Positions 6,764 through 14,792 of a stretch of 14,792 nt of DNA are shown here, piece by piece. The notes beneath the pieces are model-generated. The model had not been told where the DNA came from. It saw nothing but the letters and a program-made list of their open reading frames with translations, and made no database searches. The stretch lies in contig JALWRY010000343.1 in NCBI GenBank assembly GCA_027080445.1, positions 1 to 14,792 of the forward strand. Reading direction: 5' to 3'. Made by a program: the position numbers and the translations under genes. The stretch comes from Thiohalobacter sp. GTDB lineage: Bacteria > Pseudomonadota > Gammaproteobacteria > DSM-19610. The stretch's first letter is position 1. Each line of letters begins with the position of its first letter.

Positions 6764-7408
6764 ATGCAGTCCTACAAAAAAGAATTTCTCGAATTCGCCA
6801 TTGAAGCCGGCGTTTTACGCTTTGGCGAGTTCACGCTGAAATCCGGCCGCATCAGCCCGTATTTTTTCAACGCCGGCCTGTTCAACCGCGGCAGCCACCT
6901 GGCGCGACTCGGGCGTTTTTACGCGCAGGCTATCGTCGATTCAGGGATCGGCTTCGATGTCCTGTTCGGCCCGGCCTACAAGGGCATTCCACTGGCCGCG
7001 GCCGCCAGCATTGCCCTCGCCGACCACCACGAACTGGACACCCCCTGGTGCTTTAACCGGAAAGAAGCCAAGGATCACGGCGAAGGCGGCAACCTGGTCG
7101 GCGCCGCACTGCAGGGTCGCGTGCTGATCATCGATGACGTCATCACCGCCGGCACCGCCATCCGTGAATCCCTGCAGATCATCGATGCCGCCAACGCCAA
7201 CGCCGCCGGCGTGGTCATTGCGCTGGACCGCCAGGAACGCGGCCAGGGCGACCGCTCCGCCATCCAGGAAGTCGAACAGGACCTCGGCCTCAAAGTCGCC
7301 AGCATCGTCACCCTGGACGAATTACAGACCTTCCTGCAAGACCACCCCGATTACGCCGAAGCCCTGCAAGCCATCACCACCTACCGCACAAAATACGGCA
7401 CCTCTTAA
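6764..7408 (+). CDS. pyrE: Orotate phosphoribosyltransferase
   Basis: PyrE joins orotate to PRPP to give orotidine 5'-phosphate in de novo pyrimidine synthesis. At 214 residues the protein is the usual bacterial length (E. coli 213). Visible parts are the N-terminal [19 protein letters not shown] segment (20-38), [10 protein letters not shown] (69-78), the flexible catalytic loop [11 protein letters not shown] (100-110), and the PRPP-binding motif [13 protein letters not shown] (120-132). The ATG at 6764 matches the family start [11 protein letters not shown] and follows GGTGGAG at a short distance. The upstream frame from 6719 is only leader. The TAA stop overlaps the first two bases of the inverted repeat of the RAYT element, so the element begins exactly where the gene ends. 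Confidence 0.97.
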   Translation: MQSYKKEFLEFAIEAGVLRFGEFTLKSGRISPYFFNAGLFNRGSHLARLGRFYAQAIVDSGIGFDVLFGPAYKGIPLAAAASIALADHHELDTPWCFNRKEAKDHGEGGNLVGAALQGRVLIIDDVITAGTAIRESLQIIDAANANAAGVVIALDRQERGQGDRSAIQEVEQDLGLKVASIVTLDELQTFLQDHPDYAEALQAITTYRTKYGTS

Positions 7409-7425
7409 AGGGGTCAGTACCCTTT
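7407..7425 (+). repeat. Left terminal inverted repeat of the RAYT element
   Basis: The 19-base end can itself fold: AAAGGG pairs with CCCTTT around a seven-base loop. It holds the stop codon (7414-7416) and the last codons of the transposase gene, and it touches the pyrE stop codon. Confidence 0.85.
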
Positions 7426-8115
7426 TTCCACGGATTTGCAAGGTCTCCCGCGTCTGGCCTGGCCGACCTTGCACTTCAGAACCTGCTCTATCTGTGCACG
7501 GAAGCGATGACTACCCAGGGGAGTACCCGTCTGGACAGTCGTCCGAATGGCATTTTCCTGTTCCGTGCCCAGCACATCGCAAAATAAGGTTCGATATGCC
7601 TTCTGCCTGGCGGAAGTATCCTTGCCCAATGCCCGATACAGGTCATGGTGGGTAACGATGCCATCTGGACAGCCAGCTGCATTGGCACCGTAGCTTGACC
7701 AACGGTAGTCAACCGGACTCGGAACCATGCCGGCGCGTACCGGATTGAGCTCGATATACCGCATGCATGCCAATAGATGATCGTCACTGTTAATCACGCA
7801 ACCCTTATGACGGCCTTCCCACAGCGTGCCGCTTTTACCGTAGCGTCGATTTACATAGGTTACATAATGGCGGCCGACATACTGAATTGTACGACTGATT
7901 GATTCGGGGGCAGCCGGCGTCATCAGCAGGTGAACATGGTTCGTCATCAAGACATAGGCATGTACGGAACAACCGTGCCGCTCCGCGCCTTCCTTGAGCC
8001 AATTGAGATAGGCGAGGTAATCAGCCTGATCAAAAAACACGGCCTGTCGGCTGTTTCCTCGCTGAACAATATGCGCCGGAATATCCGGCAAATAAAAACG
8101 TGGTTTACGTGGCAT
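7414..8115 (-). CDS. REP-associated tyrosine transposase (RAYT, TnpA_REP family)
   Basis: This 233-residue Y1 (HUH) transposase is of the type linked to REP/BIME sequences. The N-terminus has the typical MPRKPRFYLPDIPAHIVQRG opening. The metal-binding HUH motif is H60-V61-H62 (TNHVHLL), and the catalytic tyrosine is most likely Y120 in RYIELNPVRAGMV. Between them lies GTLWEGRHK (96-104), also typical. After about residue 160 the sequence is less familiar; its basic end may bind DNA. The enzyme nicks and joins single-stranded DNA at hairpin sites. All catalytic residues are present and the frame is unbroken, so it could be active. The final residues and the stop codon are encoded by the left terminal repeat. 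AGGA lies about eight bases before the ATG. Confidence 0.92.
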   Translation of the reverse strand: MPRKPRFYLPDIPAHIVQRGNSRQAVFFDQADYLAYLNWLKEGAERHGCSVHAYVLMTNHVHLLMTPAAPESISRTIQYVGRHYVTYVNRRYGKSGTLWEGRHKGCVINSDDHLLACMRYIELNPVRAGMVPSPVDYRWSSYGANAAGCPDGIVTHHDLYRALGKDTSARQKAYRTLFCDVLGTEQENAIRTTVQTGTPLGSHRFRAQIEQVLKCKVGQARRGRPCKSVEKGY

Positions 8116-8182
8116 ACGAACGTCCTTGTCCGTGGATTCTAAACGGCAGCAATAATAGCGCGGTTTGGGGTTAAAGTGGATT

Positions 8183-8201
8183 AAAGGGTACTGACCCCTT
8201 T
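8183..8201 (-). repeat. Right terminal inverted repeat of the RAYT element
   Basis: AAAGGGTACTGACCCCTTT is the exact reverse complement of the left end. It lies upstream of the transposase gene and three bases from the stop codon of the TauE gene. Just inside it is a degenerate tandem decamer, TTAAAGTGGA then TTAAAGGGTA (8171-8190). GGGGTTA (8167-8173) can also pair with TGACCCC (8192-8198), which would compete with the hairpin inside the repeat. Confidence 0.85.
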
Positions 8202-8204
8202 TAA

Positions 8205-8960
8205 TTAGCCGAGGATCAGTTTGATGCCAATCAATAGTGTAACCAGCTCAAAACCGCGCTTGATCCAGCGGTTTCCGGAGCGGATTGCCAGGTGTGCGCC
8301 GAAGTAACCGCCCAGCAGTGAGCCCGCCAGCAGTACCGGGATCCAGTCCCAGCGGATTTGTGCGATCAGGCCCAGTGTCAGTGCACCGGCGCCGTTCCAG
8401 AAGATACCCACCAGCACCAGCGTGTAGGCAATCGCGCGTTTGTATTCAAATCCGAACCAGCGCACCAGCCAGAGGGTCACGAACAGCCCGGTACCGGAGG
8501 TGAGTGAACCGTTCAGTGCGCCGATGACAAACAGGCCGGCGCCACCAATGACAAAGCCGCGGCGATCGCGGTGTTGCCGGCTTTCGATCTGCCCCAGTTG
8601 CGGTCGCAGCCAGGAATACAGCCCTAACCCGGCGGTGAGTACGCCAAGGGCAATTTCGGCGACCCGTCCGGGAATATCGACAATCAGGTTTGCGCCTACG
8701 ACAACACCCGGCAAACCGGTCATAAGTATAAACAGGGAAAGGCGTTTTTCGAGACCGCCTTCACTCAAGTGACGCACTGTCGCGCCGATACCAAGGGCAA
8801 CACTGGCCACCTTGTGGGTCGCCAGTGCAACGACGAATGGCAGGCCCAGGAAGATCAGGGCCGGCAACTGGATCAGCCCGGCGCCCCCGCCCGAAAAGGC
8901 GGACAGCAGGTTCGCCAGCAGGGAAATCAGGAACAACGCCAGCTGATTCAGCAGTTCCAT
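8205..8960 (-). CDS. TauE/SafE family anion or sulfite permease
   Basis: This 251-residue inner-membrane protein is of the TauE/SafE family (PF01925, formerly DUF81). It has about eight hydrophobic segments and the family's glycine-rich first helix pair: LLSAFSGGGAGLIQLPALIFLG near residues 18-39, then ATHKVASVALGIGATVRHL near 47-65. The second-half repeat contains NGSLTSGTGLFVTLWLVRWFGF near 149-170. Family members move sulfite, sulfoacetate, sulfonates or other small anions; the substrate cannot be read from sequence. The ATG at 8960 has a weak ribosome binding site. The divergent DUF4124 gene starts only 33 bases away. The 3' end abuts the RAYT element, which separates it from pyrE. Confidence 0.9.
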   Translation of the reverse strand: MELLNQLALFLISLLANLLSAFSGGGAGLIQLPALIFLGLPFVVALATHKVASVALGIGATVRHLSEGGLEKRLSLFILMTGLPGVVVGANLIVDIPGRVAEIALGVLTAGLGLYSWLRPQLGQIESRQHRDRRGFVIGGAGLFVIGALNGSLTSGTGLFVTLWLVRWFGFEYKRAIAYTLVLVGIFWNGAGALTLGLIAQIRWDWIPVLLAGSLLGGYFGAHLAIRSGNRWIKRGFELVTLLIGIKLILG

Positions 8961-8993
8961 GAATCGAATACCCGAAGCTCAGGACAGATAACC

Positions 8994-9656
8994 ATGAAAA
9001 TGCTTGCTCGCACTCCACGATTTCTGGCGATTGGACTGGGCGCCATACTCGCCTTGTCCATCACCCCGGCCCAGGCCGGCAAACTGAAAAAATGGATCGA
9101 TGAAAACGGCCAGGTACAGTACGGTGACAGCATCCCGCCACGGTATGCGAAAAAAAGCATCCAGACGCTGAATAACGAGGGCGTCGTCATAGAAACCCGG
9201 GCCGCGGCAAAAACACCCGAACAGATCGCCGAGGAAAAACGGCTCGCGGCGCTGAAAGCTTCACAGGAACGCATCCGCAAGGCGCAGGAACGCAAGGATC
9301 GCATTCTCCTCGACACCTTCACCAACGAGGATGAAATGATCATGACCCGTGATGGCAAGGTCGAGGCCATTGAAGCCATCATCCGTGTCACCAGGGGCCG
9401 TATTGAAAAAATTCGCCAGCGCCTGTCCTCCCAGAAACAACGTGCGGCAAACATGGAACGCGCGGGCAAACCGGTACCGGAATCCATCACGAAAAAGATT
9501 GCCGAATTACGCGCGCAAATTCGCCAGAACCTTGCCTACATCGAGAAACGCAAACAGGACCAGCAGGCCATCAAGGACAAATTCGAGGCAGACATCAAGC
9601 GTTTCCGTGAACTGAAGGCCAAAGCACACCAGGCGCTCGACACGGCGCACAAATAA
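8994..9656 (+). CDS. Exported DUF4124-domain protein with long coiled coil
   Basis: This 220-residue protein has a Sec signal peptide (basic start, hydrophobic core at residues 10-22, A-Q-A end near 28) and so acts outside the cytoplasm. The mature part begins with a DUF4124 domain (PF13511): KKWIDENGQVQYGDSIPP near 32-49, matching the family pattern of W-x-D-x-x-G-x-x-x-Y-x-D-x-x-P-P. From about 70 to 215 it is highly charged and rich in K, R, E, A and Q, predicted helical coiled coil. The function of DUF4124 proteins is not established; an envelope or structural role is a guess. The ATG at 8994 is chosen because the signal peptide begins there and AGGA precedes it by nine bases; the open frame back to 8769 is antisense to the permease gene. 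Confidence 0.87.
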   Translation: MKMLARTPRFLAIGLGAILALSITPAQAGKLKKWIDENGQVQYGDSIPPRYAKKSIQTLNNEGVVIETRAAAKTPEQIAEEKRLAALKASQERIRKAQERKDRILLDTFTNEDEMIMTRDGKVEAIEAIIRVTRGRIEKIRQRLSSQKQRAANMERAGKPVPESITKKIAELRAQIRQNLAYIEKRKQDQQAIKDKFEADIKRFRELKAKAHQALDTAHK

Positions 9657-9661
9657 GCCGC

Positions 9662-10558
<897 letters not shown>

Positions 10559-13120
10559 TTAAATTGGCAGTGACAGGTTGGGATCAACCTGTAACATAAC
10601 ACGTCGGAACTCATCCTGTATGGCGCTCAACGCCAGTTCATCATCGGCTTCGAAACGCAGCACCAGGCAGGGCGTGGTATTGGACGCCCGCACCAGCCCC
10701 CAGCCGTTTTCGAATTCAACCCGCATGCCGTCGATGGTGGCAATGCGCGCATTCTCGAAATGCGCGCTGTTGAGTAATTTTTCCATGAACACAGCCGGCT
10801 CGCCCTCGGCCATTGGCACATTCAGTTCCGGGGTGTTCACACTATCGGGCAACTCGGCAAAAACATCACTGGAACTGCGCGCATCATTGGCAAGAATTTC
10901 CAGCAGGCGCGCCGCGGAATAGAGCGCGTCATCAAAACCGAACCAGCGTTCCTTGAAGAAAATATGCCCGCTCATCTCACCGGCCAGCAATGCGCCGGTT
11001 TCTTTCATTTTGGCCTTGATCAGCGAATGCCCGGTGGCCCACATCAACGGCTCGCCGCCGTGCTCGGCAACAACCGTGGCGACATGACGCGAGCTCTTGA
11101 CATCGTAAATAATCTGGGCGCCAGGATTGCGTGACAGTACATCGGTTGCCAGCAACATCAACAGGCGGTCCGGCCAGATAATTTCTCCACTGGAACTGAC
11201 CACACCGATGCGGTCCCCATCACCATCGAAAGCAATGCCGATCTCCGCCCCGTTTTCCTGCACGGCCTGTATCAGCGCGGCAAGGTTCTCGGTCTTGCCG
11301 GGATCGGGGTGGTGATTGGGGAAGTTACCATCGACCTCGCAAAACAGTTCGACCACCTCGCAACCGAGTTCCTGCAACAACCGCGGCGCCGCAACACCGG
11401 CCACGCCATTGCCGCAGTCCACAACAACTTTCATCGGCCGTACAACCTGTACGTCGCTCTTTACACGTTCAATGTAATCCGGCAGTACACTGACTTCTTC
11501 CACACTGCCCTCACCGGTCAGCAGGTCGGCGGTTTCGATCCTTCGGCGCAGGCCCGTGATGGCCTCGGTCGCCAGCGTTTCGCCCGCCAGCACAATCTTG
11601 AAGCCATTGTAGTCGGCAGGATTATGGCTGCCAGTCACCATCACGCCGGAACCGCTGCCCAGGTACTGTGCTGCAAAATAGAGCACGGGCGTAGGCACCT
11701 CGCCGATATCCTTGACGTCACGCCCGGTAGCCACCAGGCCACGGATCAGCGCCTGGGTCAGGTCGGGACCGGACAGGCGGCCGTCGCGACCGACGATAAT
11801 AGTCTGCTCGCCCCGGTAATACGCCTCGCTGCCAATAGCGCGGCCGATTTCATAAGCGATGTCCGTGGTCAAGGACTTGCCGGCGATACCACGGATATCA
11901 TAGGCGCGAAATATATCGGCGCTGATCCCGGCGCTATTCCCTTCCCCCCGGGTGACGTCCAGCGCACCCTCGTCGAACAGCAGGTCATCCTCGATCTCAT
12001 CGGTAATCGTATCGTCAGCCTCGTCCTCGACGTCATCCCTGCCCTGCGCTGCCGTTGCAGGGGCCGCCGGAACCCCGGCGCTTGCCGTGCGCACCATCAG
12101 CTCGAGCGTATCGTGAAATTCTTCCAGCGCGCAGGGGTAGTCCGACTTCACGCGGCCATCGCGCATATCCTTGACAATCGTCAGTGCGGCAACCTGGTCC
12201 TTGCGCAGGGCCTCGCCGGTACGGCGGAACACAAACCAGACCAGCAGTGCCAGTAACACGGCCGCACCGCCACCCACTACCAGCGCACTGAACAGCAAGG
12301 TATGACTACCCCCGGCCACGCTCGCCGGCCAGTAGGCAATCTGCCAGCGACTACCGCTGATCTTTGACAGGCTGGGCGAACCGCCTGACTGCCGCAACCC
12401 GGCCTGGCCCTGGCTGGCGAACACCAGCGGCGTGGCGCCGGCAAGTTGCTGCAATTCCACGTAACCGCTGACCGGCATCTTTTTCAGTATCGCCTGCAAG
12501 GGCTGGAGCGGAAAACTGACCATCAGGTGACCGACAATATGTCGCCCGCCCGGATCAAGAATGCGCCGTACAAGGTTGATGTGCTGCTGCGGCGTACCGC
12601 CCATATGCACCTCGACCGGCGGCGGCGTTTCATGCGTTTCGGCATACTTGAGCATTTCGATGGCGGCATAACCGATCGGCGGACTGGCCTTGAGATCCAC
12701 TTCCTCGATACCCCGCGGCAACAGGCGCACCCGTACGGCCGTCGGGAACAGACCCGTCAGTTTTTCCGCCCGGGCCGCCATGGCCGAGGCATCACCCTTT
12801 TCCACAAGGCGCGCAAGTTCCGGTGTCCTGGCCACATGCTCGGCCTTGCCTGCCTGCTCCGTCACCCATTGCCGGATGCTGCCCGCCAGCAGACCGGAGA
12901 CCTGCTGCGCATGCTGCTGGCCGGCGGAACGCAACTGGTACTCGGTTTGCAGGTACACCACCAGCGGTGGCAGGGCCGCCAGCAGGACACCGGCAATCAC
13001 CAGCAGCACCATCTGGCTGCGCAGGCTCAGGCGTCTGACGGCTTTACCACGGGATTCACTTGCCGGGGCGGCTTTGACCGGCTTGTCCTTACCCTCGCCG
13101 GATCGAAACGGTAATTTCAT
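10559..13120 (-). CDS. algC: Phosphomannomutase/phosphoglucomutase with N-terminal membrane sensor-like domain
   Basis: The C-terminal 455 residues of this 853-residue protein form an alpha-D-phosphohexomutase that interconverts hexose 1- and 6-phosphates of mannose and glucose for exopolysaccharide and LPS precursors. Visible are the FRAYDIRG opening (404-411), the phosphoserine loop TGSHNP (S498), the metal loop DGDGDR (632-637), the sugar loop GEMSGH (714-719), and the phosphate loop RASNTTP (811-817). The N-terminal part has a basic start, a membrane helix (about 37-57), a probable periplasmic domain (about 58-274), a second helix (about 275-298), a short helical segment, and an acidic linker (361-386). 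Such long AlgC forms are also annotated in Pseudomonas; the role of the extension is not settled. The ATG at 13120 has AGGGA six bases upstream and is preferred over the TTG one codon earlier. Confidence 0.93.
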   Translation of the reverse strand: MKLPFRSGEGKDKPVKAAPASESRGKAVRRLSLRSQMVLLVIAGVLLAALPPLVVYLQTEYQLRSAGQQHAQQVSGLLAGSIRQWVTEQAGKAEHVARTPELARLVEKGDASAMAARAEKLTGLFPTAVRVRLLPRGIEEVDLKASPPIGYAAIEMLKYAETHETPPPVEVHMGGTPQQHINLVRRILDPGGRHIVGHLMVSFPLQPLQAILKKMPVSGYVELQQLAGATPLVFASQGQAGLRQSGGSPSLSKISGSRWQIAYWPASVAGGSHTLLFSALVVGGGAAVLLALLVWFVFRRTGEALRKDQVAALTIVKDMRDGRVKSDYPCALEEFHDTLELMVRTASAGVPAAPATAAQGRDDVEDEADDTITDEIEDDLLFDEGALDVTRGEGNSAGISADIFRAYDIRGIAGKSLTTDIAYEIGRAIGSEAYYRGEQTIIVGRDGRLSGPDLTQALIRGLVATGRDVKDIGEVPTPVLYFAAQYLGSGSGVMVTGSHNPADYNGFKIVLAGETLATEAITGLRRRIETADLLTGEGSVEEVSVLPDYIERVKSDVQVVRPMKVVVDCGNGVAGVAAPRLLQELGCEVVELFCEVDGNFPNHHPDPGKTENLAALIQAVQENGAEIGIAFDGDGDRIGVVSSSGEIIWPDRLLMLLATDVLSRNPGAQIIYDVKSSRHVATVVAEHGGEPLMWATGHSLIKAKMKETGALLAGEMSGHIFFKERWFGFDDALYSAARLLEILANDARSSSDVFAELPDSVNTPELNVPMAEGEPAVFMEKLLNSAHFENARIATIDGMRVEFENGWGLVRASNTTPCLVLRFEADDELALSAIQDEFRRVMLQVDPNLSLPI

Positions 13121-13155
13121 CAACAGTCCCTGGTTGCTTGTTTATTAGGTCATTG

Positions 13156-13611
13156 TCAGGCGCGGCCGGTATGCCCGAAACCCCCGGCCCCACGTTCACT
13201 ATCGACAAATTCTTCAACAACTTCAAATGCGGCGCGTACAACCGGCACGAACACCATCTGCGCAATACGTTCCCCCGGCTGTACGGTGAAGGTCGTATCA
13301 CCACGGTTCCAGCAGGACACGAACAACTGGCCCTGGTAATCCGAATCGATCAGGCCGACCAGGTTCCCCAGCACGATGCCGTGTTTGTGTCCGAGCCCGG
13401 AGCGGGGTAACAGCACCGCCGCCAGCGAAGGATCGGCCACATGGATCGCCAGCCCGGTGGGAATCAGTTCGGTGGCGCCGGGTTCCAGCACCAGTTCGTC
13501 GTCAAGACAGGCACGCAAATCCATGCCGGCGGAACCATCGGTGGCGTAATCCGGCAGGGGATATTCCGCGCCAATACGCGAATCAAGAATTTTAAGCTGA
13601 ATATGCTGCAT
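13156..13611 (-). CDS. dut: Deoxyuridine 5'-triphosphate nucleotidohydrolase (dUTPase)
   Basis: Dut hydrolyses dUTP to dUMP and pyrophosphate, keeping uracil out of DNA and feeding thymidylate synthesis. At 151 residues it is the standard length of the homotrimeric enzyme. All five motifs are present: AGMDLRA (28-34), [11 protein letters not shown] (69-79), [11 protein letters not shown] (86-96), [10 protein letters not shown] (112-121), and the C-terminal P-loop-like [10 protein letters not shown] (140-149). Motif 3 carries the catalytic aspartate. The ATG at 13611 follows AGGAAG at a short three-base distance. It lies inside the end of coaBC (20-base overlap), so the two are translated together. 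The next gene, algC, begins 35 bases after the stop. Confidence 0.97.
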   Translation of the reverse strand: MQHIQLKILDSRIGAEYPLPDYATDGSAGMDLRACLDDELVLEPGATELIPTGLAIHVADPSLAAVLLPRSGLGHKHGIVLGNLVGLIDSDYQGQLFVSCWNRGDTTFTVQPGERIAQMVFVPVVRAAFEVVEEFVDSERGAGGFGHTGRA

Positions 13612-14792
13612 GATCTTCCTGTGAGTGTTTACCGGCCGAATACAGCACGGCGATCTGTTTGACCAGCTGGCGCGCCAGCCGGGGCTTGGCGGTCTTTTCA
13701 AGCAGACGACTGCCGCCTTCCCAGACCAGTAATAACGCATTGTCTTCCACCTCGAACCCCAGCCCCCTGCCCACCTGGTTGGCGGCAATGAGTTCCACCC
13801 CCTTGGCCATGCGCTTTTTCTGTGCATGCGCCAGCAGGTGCTCGGTTTCCGCTGCGAATCCCACACAGAAGGGACGGGGATCGCCGCTTGCCACCTGGGC
13901 GAGAATGTCCGTGACGGGTTGCAGAGATAAGGACAGGGTGTCCGCCTGCTTCTTGATTTTCTGCGCGGCCGGCGTGGCAGGCCGGTAGTCCGCCACCGCC
14001 GCCGCGCCGATAAACAGGTCACAACCGGCCGCCAGCTGTGCCTGCACGGCAGCCAGCATCTCCGCTGCGGTTTCCACCCGCACCAGGTCCACACCCGCCG
14101 GGGCATCGAGCGCCGTCGGGCCGCTGACCAGTACCACCGTCGCACCCGCTTCGCGCGCGGCATCCGCCACGGCATAGCCCATCCGGCCGGAACTGCGATT
14201 ACTCAGGTAGCGCACCGGGTCGATCGGCTCCCGTGTCGGTCCGGCTGTCACCACCACGCGCACGCCGGCCAGCTCGCCGCTTGAAAAACTTTCAGACAGC
14301 TGGCGCAGCAGTTCTTCCGCTTCGAGCATACGGCCCGGTCCGGTTTCACCGCAGGCCTGTTCGCCCTCCGCCGGGCCCCAGATGGCTACCTCACGACGGC
14401 GCAGGGTGTCGATATTGTCCTGCGTGGCCGGATTCCGCCACATCGCCCGGTTCATAGCCGGCGCAACCGCCAGCGGCTGTTCGCTGGCCAGGCAAACCGC
14501 TGACAGCAGGTCGTCAGCACGCCCCTGCGCCAGCTTCGCCAGGGTATCCGCCGTGGCGGGCGCCACCAGGATGTGGTCCGCCCAGCGCGCCAGGTCGATA
14601 TGCTCCATGGCCGAACGGTCGTCCTGCCAGTCACACCACACCCGCTCGCCACTGAGCGCCTGGAAGGTCCGTTCACCGACAAACTCGCGCGCCGCCGGCG
14701 TCATCACCACCCGCACCCGGGCGCCCGCTGCCCGCAGCCGGCGCACCAGCTCGGCGCTCTTGTACGCGGCGATACCGCCACTGACACCGAGA
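13592..14792 (-). CDS. coaBC: Bifunctional CoaBC, phosphopantothenoylcysteine synthetase/decarboxylase (5' end outside window)
   Basis: CoaBC makes 4'-phosphopantothenoylcysteine from phosphopantothenate and cysteine (CoaB) and decarboxylates it to phosphopantetheine (CoaC), two steps toward coenzyme A. The frame is open to the edge; the first visible residues, [19 protein letters not shown], are the FMN-binding start of CoaC, so only a few codons are missing. CoaC motifs follow: [20 protein letters not shown] (the PxMNxxMW motif), and [13 protein letters not shown] with the catalytic cysteine. The CoaB half begins at [27 protein letters not shown] and includes KIKKQ. The gene ends 20 bases inside dut. 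The coaBC-dut-algC-argB order matches Pseudomonas. Confidence 0.97.
   Translation of the reverse strand, partial: LGVSGGIAAYKSAELVRRLRAAGARVRVVMTPAAREFVGERTFQALSGERVWCDWQDDRSAMEHIDLARWADHILVAPATADTLAKLAQGRADDLLSAVCLASEQPLAVAPAMNRAMWRNPATQDNIDTLRRREVAIWGPAEGEQACGETGPGRMLEAEELLRQLSESFSSGELAGVRVVVTAGPTREPIDPVRYLSNRSSGRMGYAVADAAREAGATVVLVSGPTALDAPAGVDLVRVETAAEMLAAVQAQLAAGCDLFIGAAAVADYRPATPAAQKIKKQADTLSLSLQPVTDILAQVASGDPRPFCVGFAAETEHLLAHAQKKRMAKGVELIAANQVGRGLGFEVEDNALLLVWEGGSRLLEKTAKPRLARQLVKQIAVLYSAGKHSQEDHAAYSA

Larger units (their letters stand above)
7407..8201. mobile_element. Solitary RAYT element bounded by 19-bp inverted repeats
   Basis: A single REP-associated tyrosine transposase gene lies between AAAGGGGTCAGTACCCTTT (7407-7425) and its exact reverse complement (8183-8201). 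The likeness continues inward through TCCAC (7427-7431) and GTGGA (8176-8180) with a one-base gap. The element occupies the whole interval between the stop codons of convergent pyrE and the TauE gene. Only about 67 non-coding bases remain, at the right side. RAYTs act on single-stranded, hairpin-forming ends and are usually immobile domesticated genes, so this may be a fixed passenger. Confidence 0.75.

Noticed and set aside
9657..9661. Transcription terminator between the DUF4124 gene and argB
   Set aside because: There are only five bases, and no hairpin with a T-run on either strand.
11309..12256. Plus-strand open frame of 315 codons opposite algC
   Set aside because: The minus strand encodes conserved mutase motifs over the same bases; the plus product is rich in H and Q and matches no family.
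12446..13114. Plus-strand open frame of 222 codons opposite the AlgC N-terminus
   Set aside because: The minus frame shows membrane helices and continuity with the enzyme; the plus product looks like antisense noise.
13612..14175. Long upstream extension of the dut reading frame (339 codons in all)
   Set aside because: It runs through the conserved CoaB coding region in another frame; dUTPase starts at the ATG at 13611.

Overview
The window looks like chromosomal core DNA of a GC-rich gammaproteobacterium. No family or genus is certain. The reasons are the gene content (PyrE, an ExoIII/Crc-type protein, an Arg-inhibited-type ArgB, DUF4426, an AlgC with a membrane N-terminus) and two gene orders familiar from Pseudomonas and relatives: proC-yggT-(yggU)...DUF4426 and coaBC-dut-algC-argB...pyrE-crc. 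Genes are packed very tightly, and many start and stop codons overlap.

Region 1 (1-4042, + strand): the 3' part of proC (proline synthesis), yggT and yggU form a tight operon. A large dynamin-like GTPase gene follows, behind a hairpin, and then a small secreted DUF4426 protein with its own palindromic leader or operator. In Pseudomonas-type genomes metX and metW normally sit between yggU and DUF4426; here the GTPase occupies that place.

Region 2 (4032-6701, - strand): an ExoIII-family nuclease (a Crc homologue with all catalytic residues intact), the muropeptide permease AmpG and a DsbD_2-type 'TauE/SafE' membrane protein form a translationally coupled three-gene operon. It diverges from pyrE (6764-7408, + strand).

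Region 3 (7407-8201): a solitary REP-associated tyrosine transposase (RAYT) with 19-bp terminal inverted repeats. It fills exactly the space between the stop codons of pyrE and of a true TauE-type permease (8205-8960, - strand). The left repeat supplies the RAYT stop codon.

Region 4 (8994-9656, + strand): an exported DUF4124/coiled-coil protein, divergent from the permease by 33 bp and convergent with argB.

Region 5 (9662-14792, - strand): coaBC (5' end beyond the window), dut, algC and argB, one operon covering coenzyme A synthesis, dUTP removal, hexose-phosphate isomerisation for exopolysaccharide or LPS, and arginine synthesis. AlgC carries a long N-terminal extension with two membrane helices enclosing a putative periplasmic sensor-like domain.

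No tRNA, rRNA, CRISPR array, prophage or obvious defence island was recognised. The least explained items are the dynamin-like GTPase, the palindrome upstream of the DUF4426 gene, and the stop-to-stop RAYT element.
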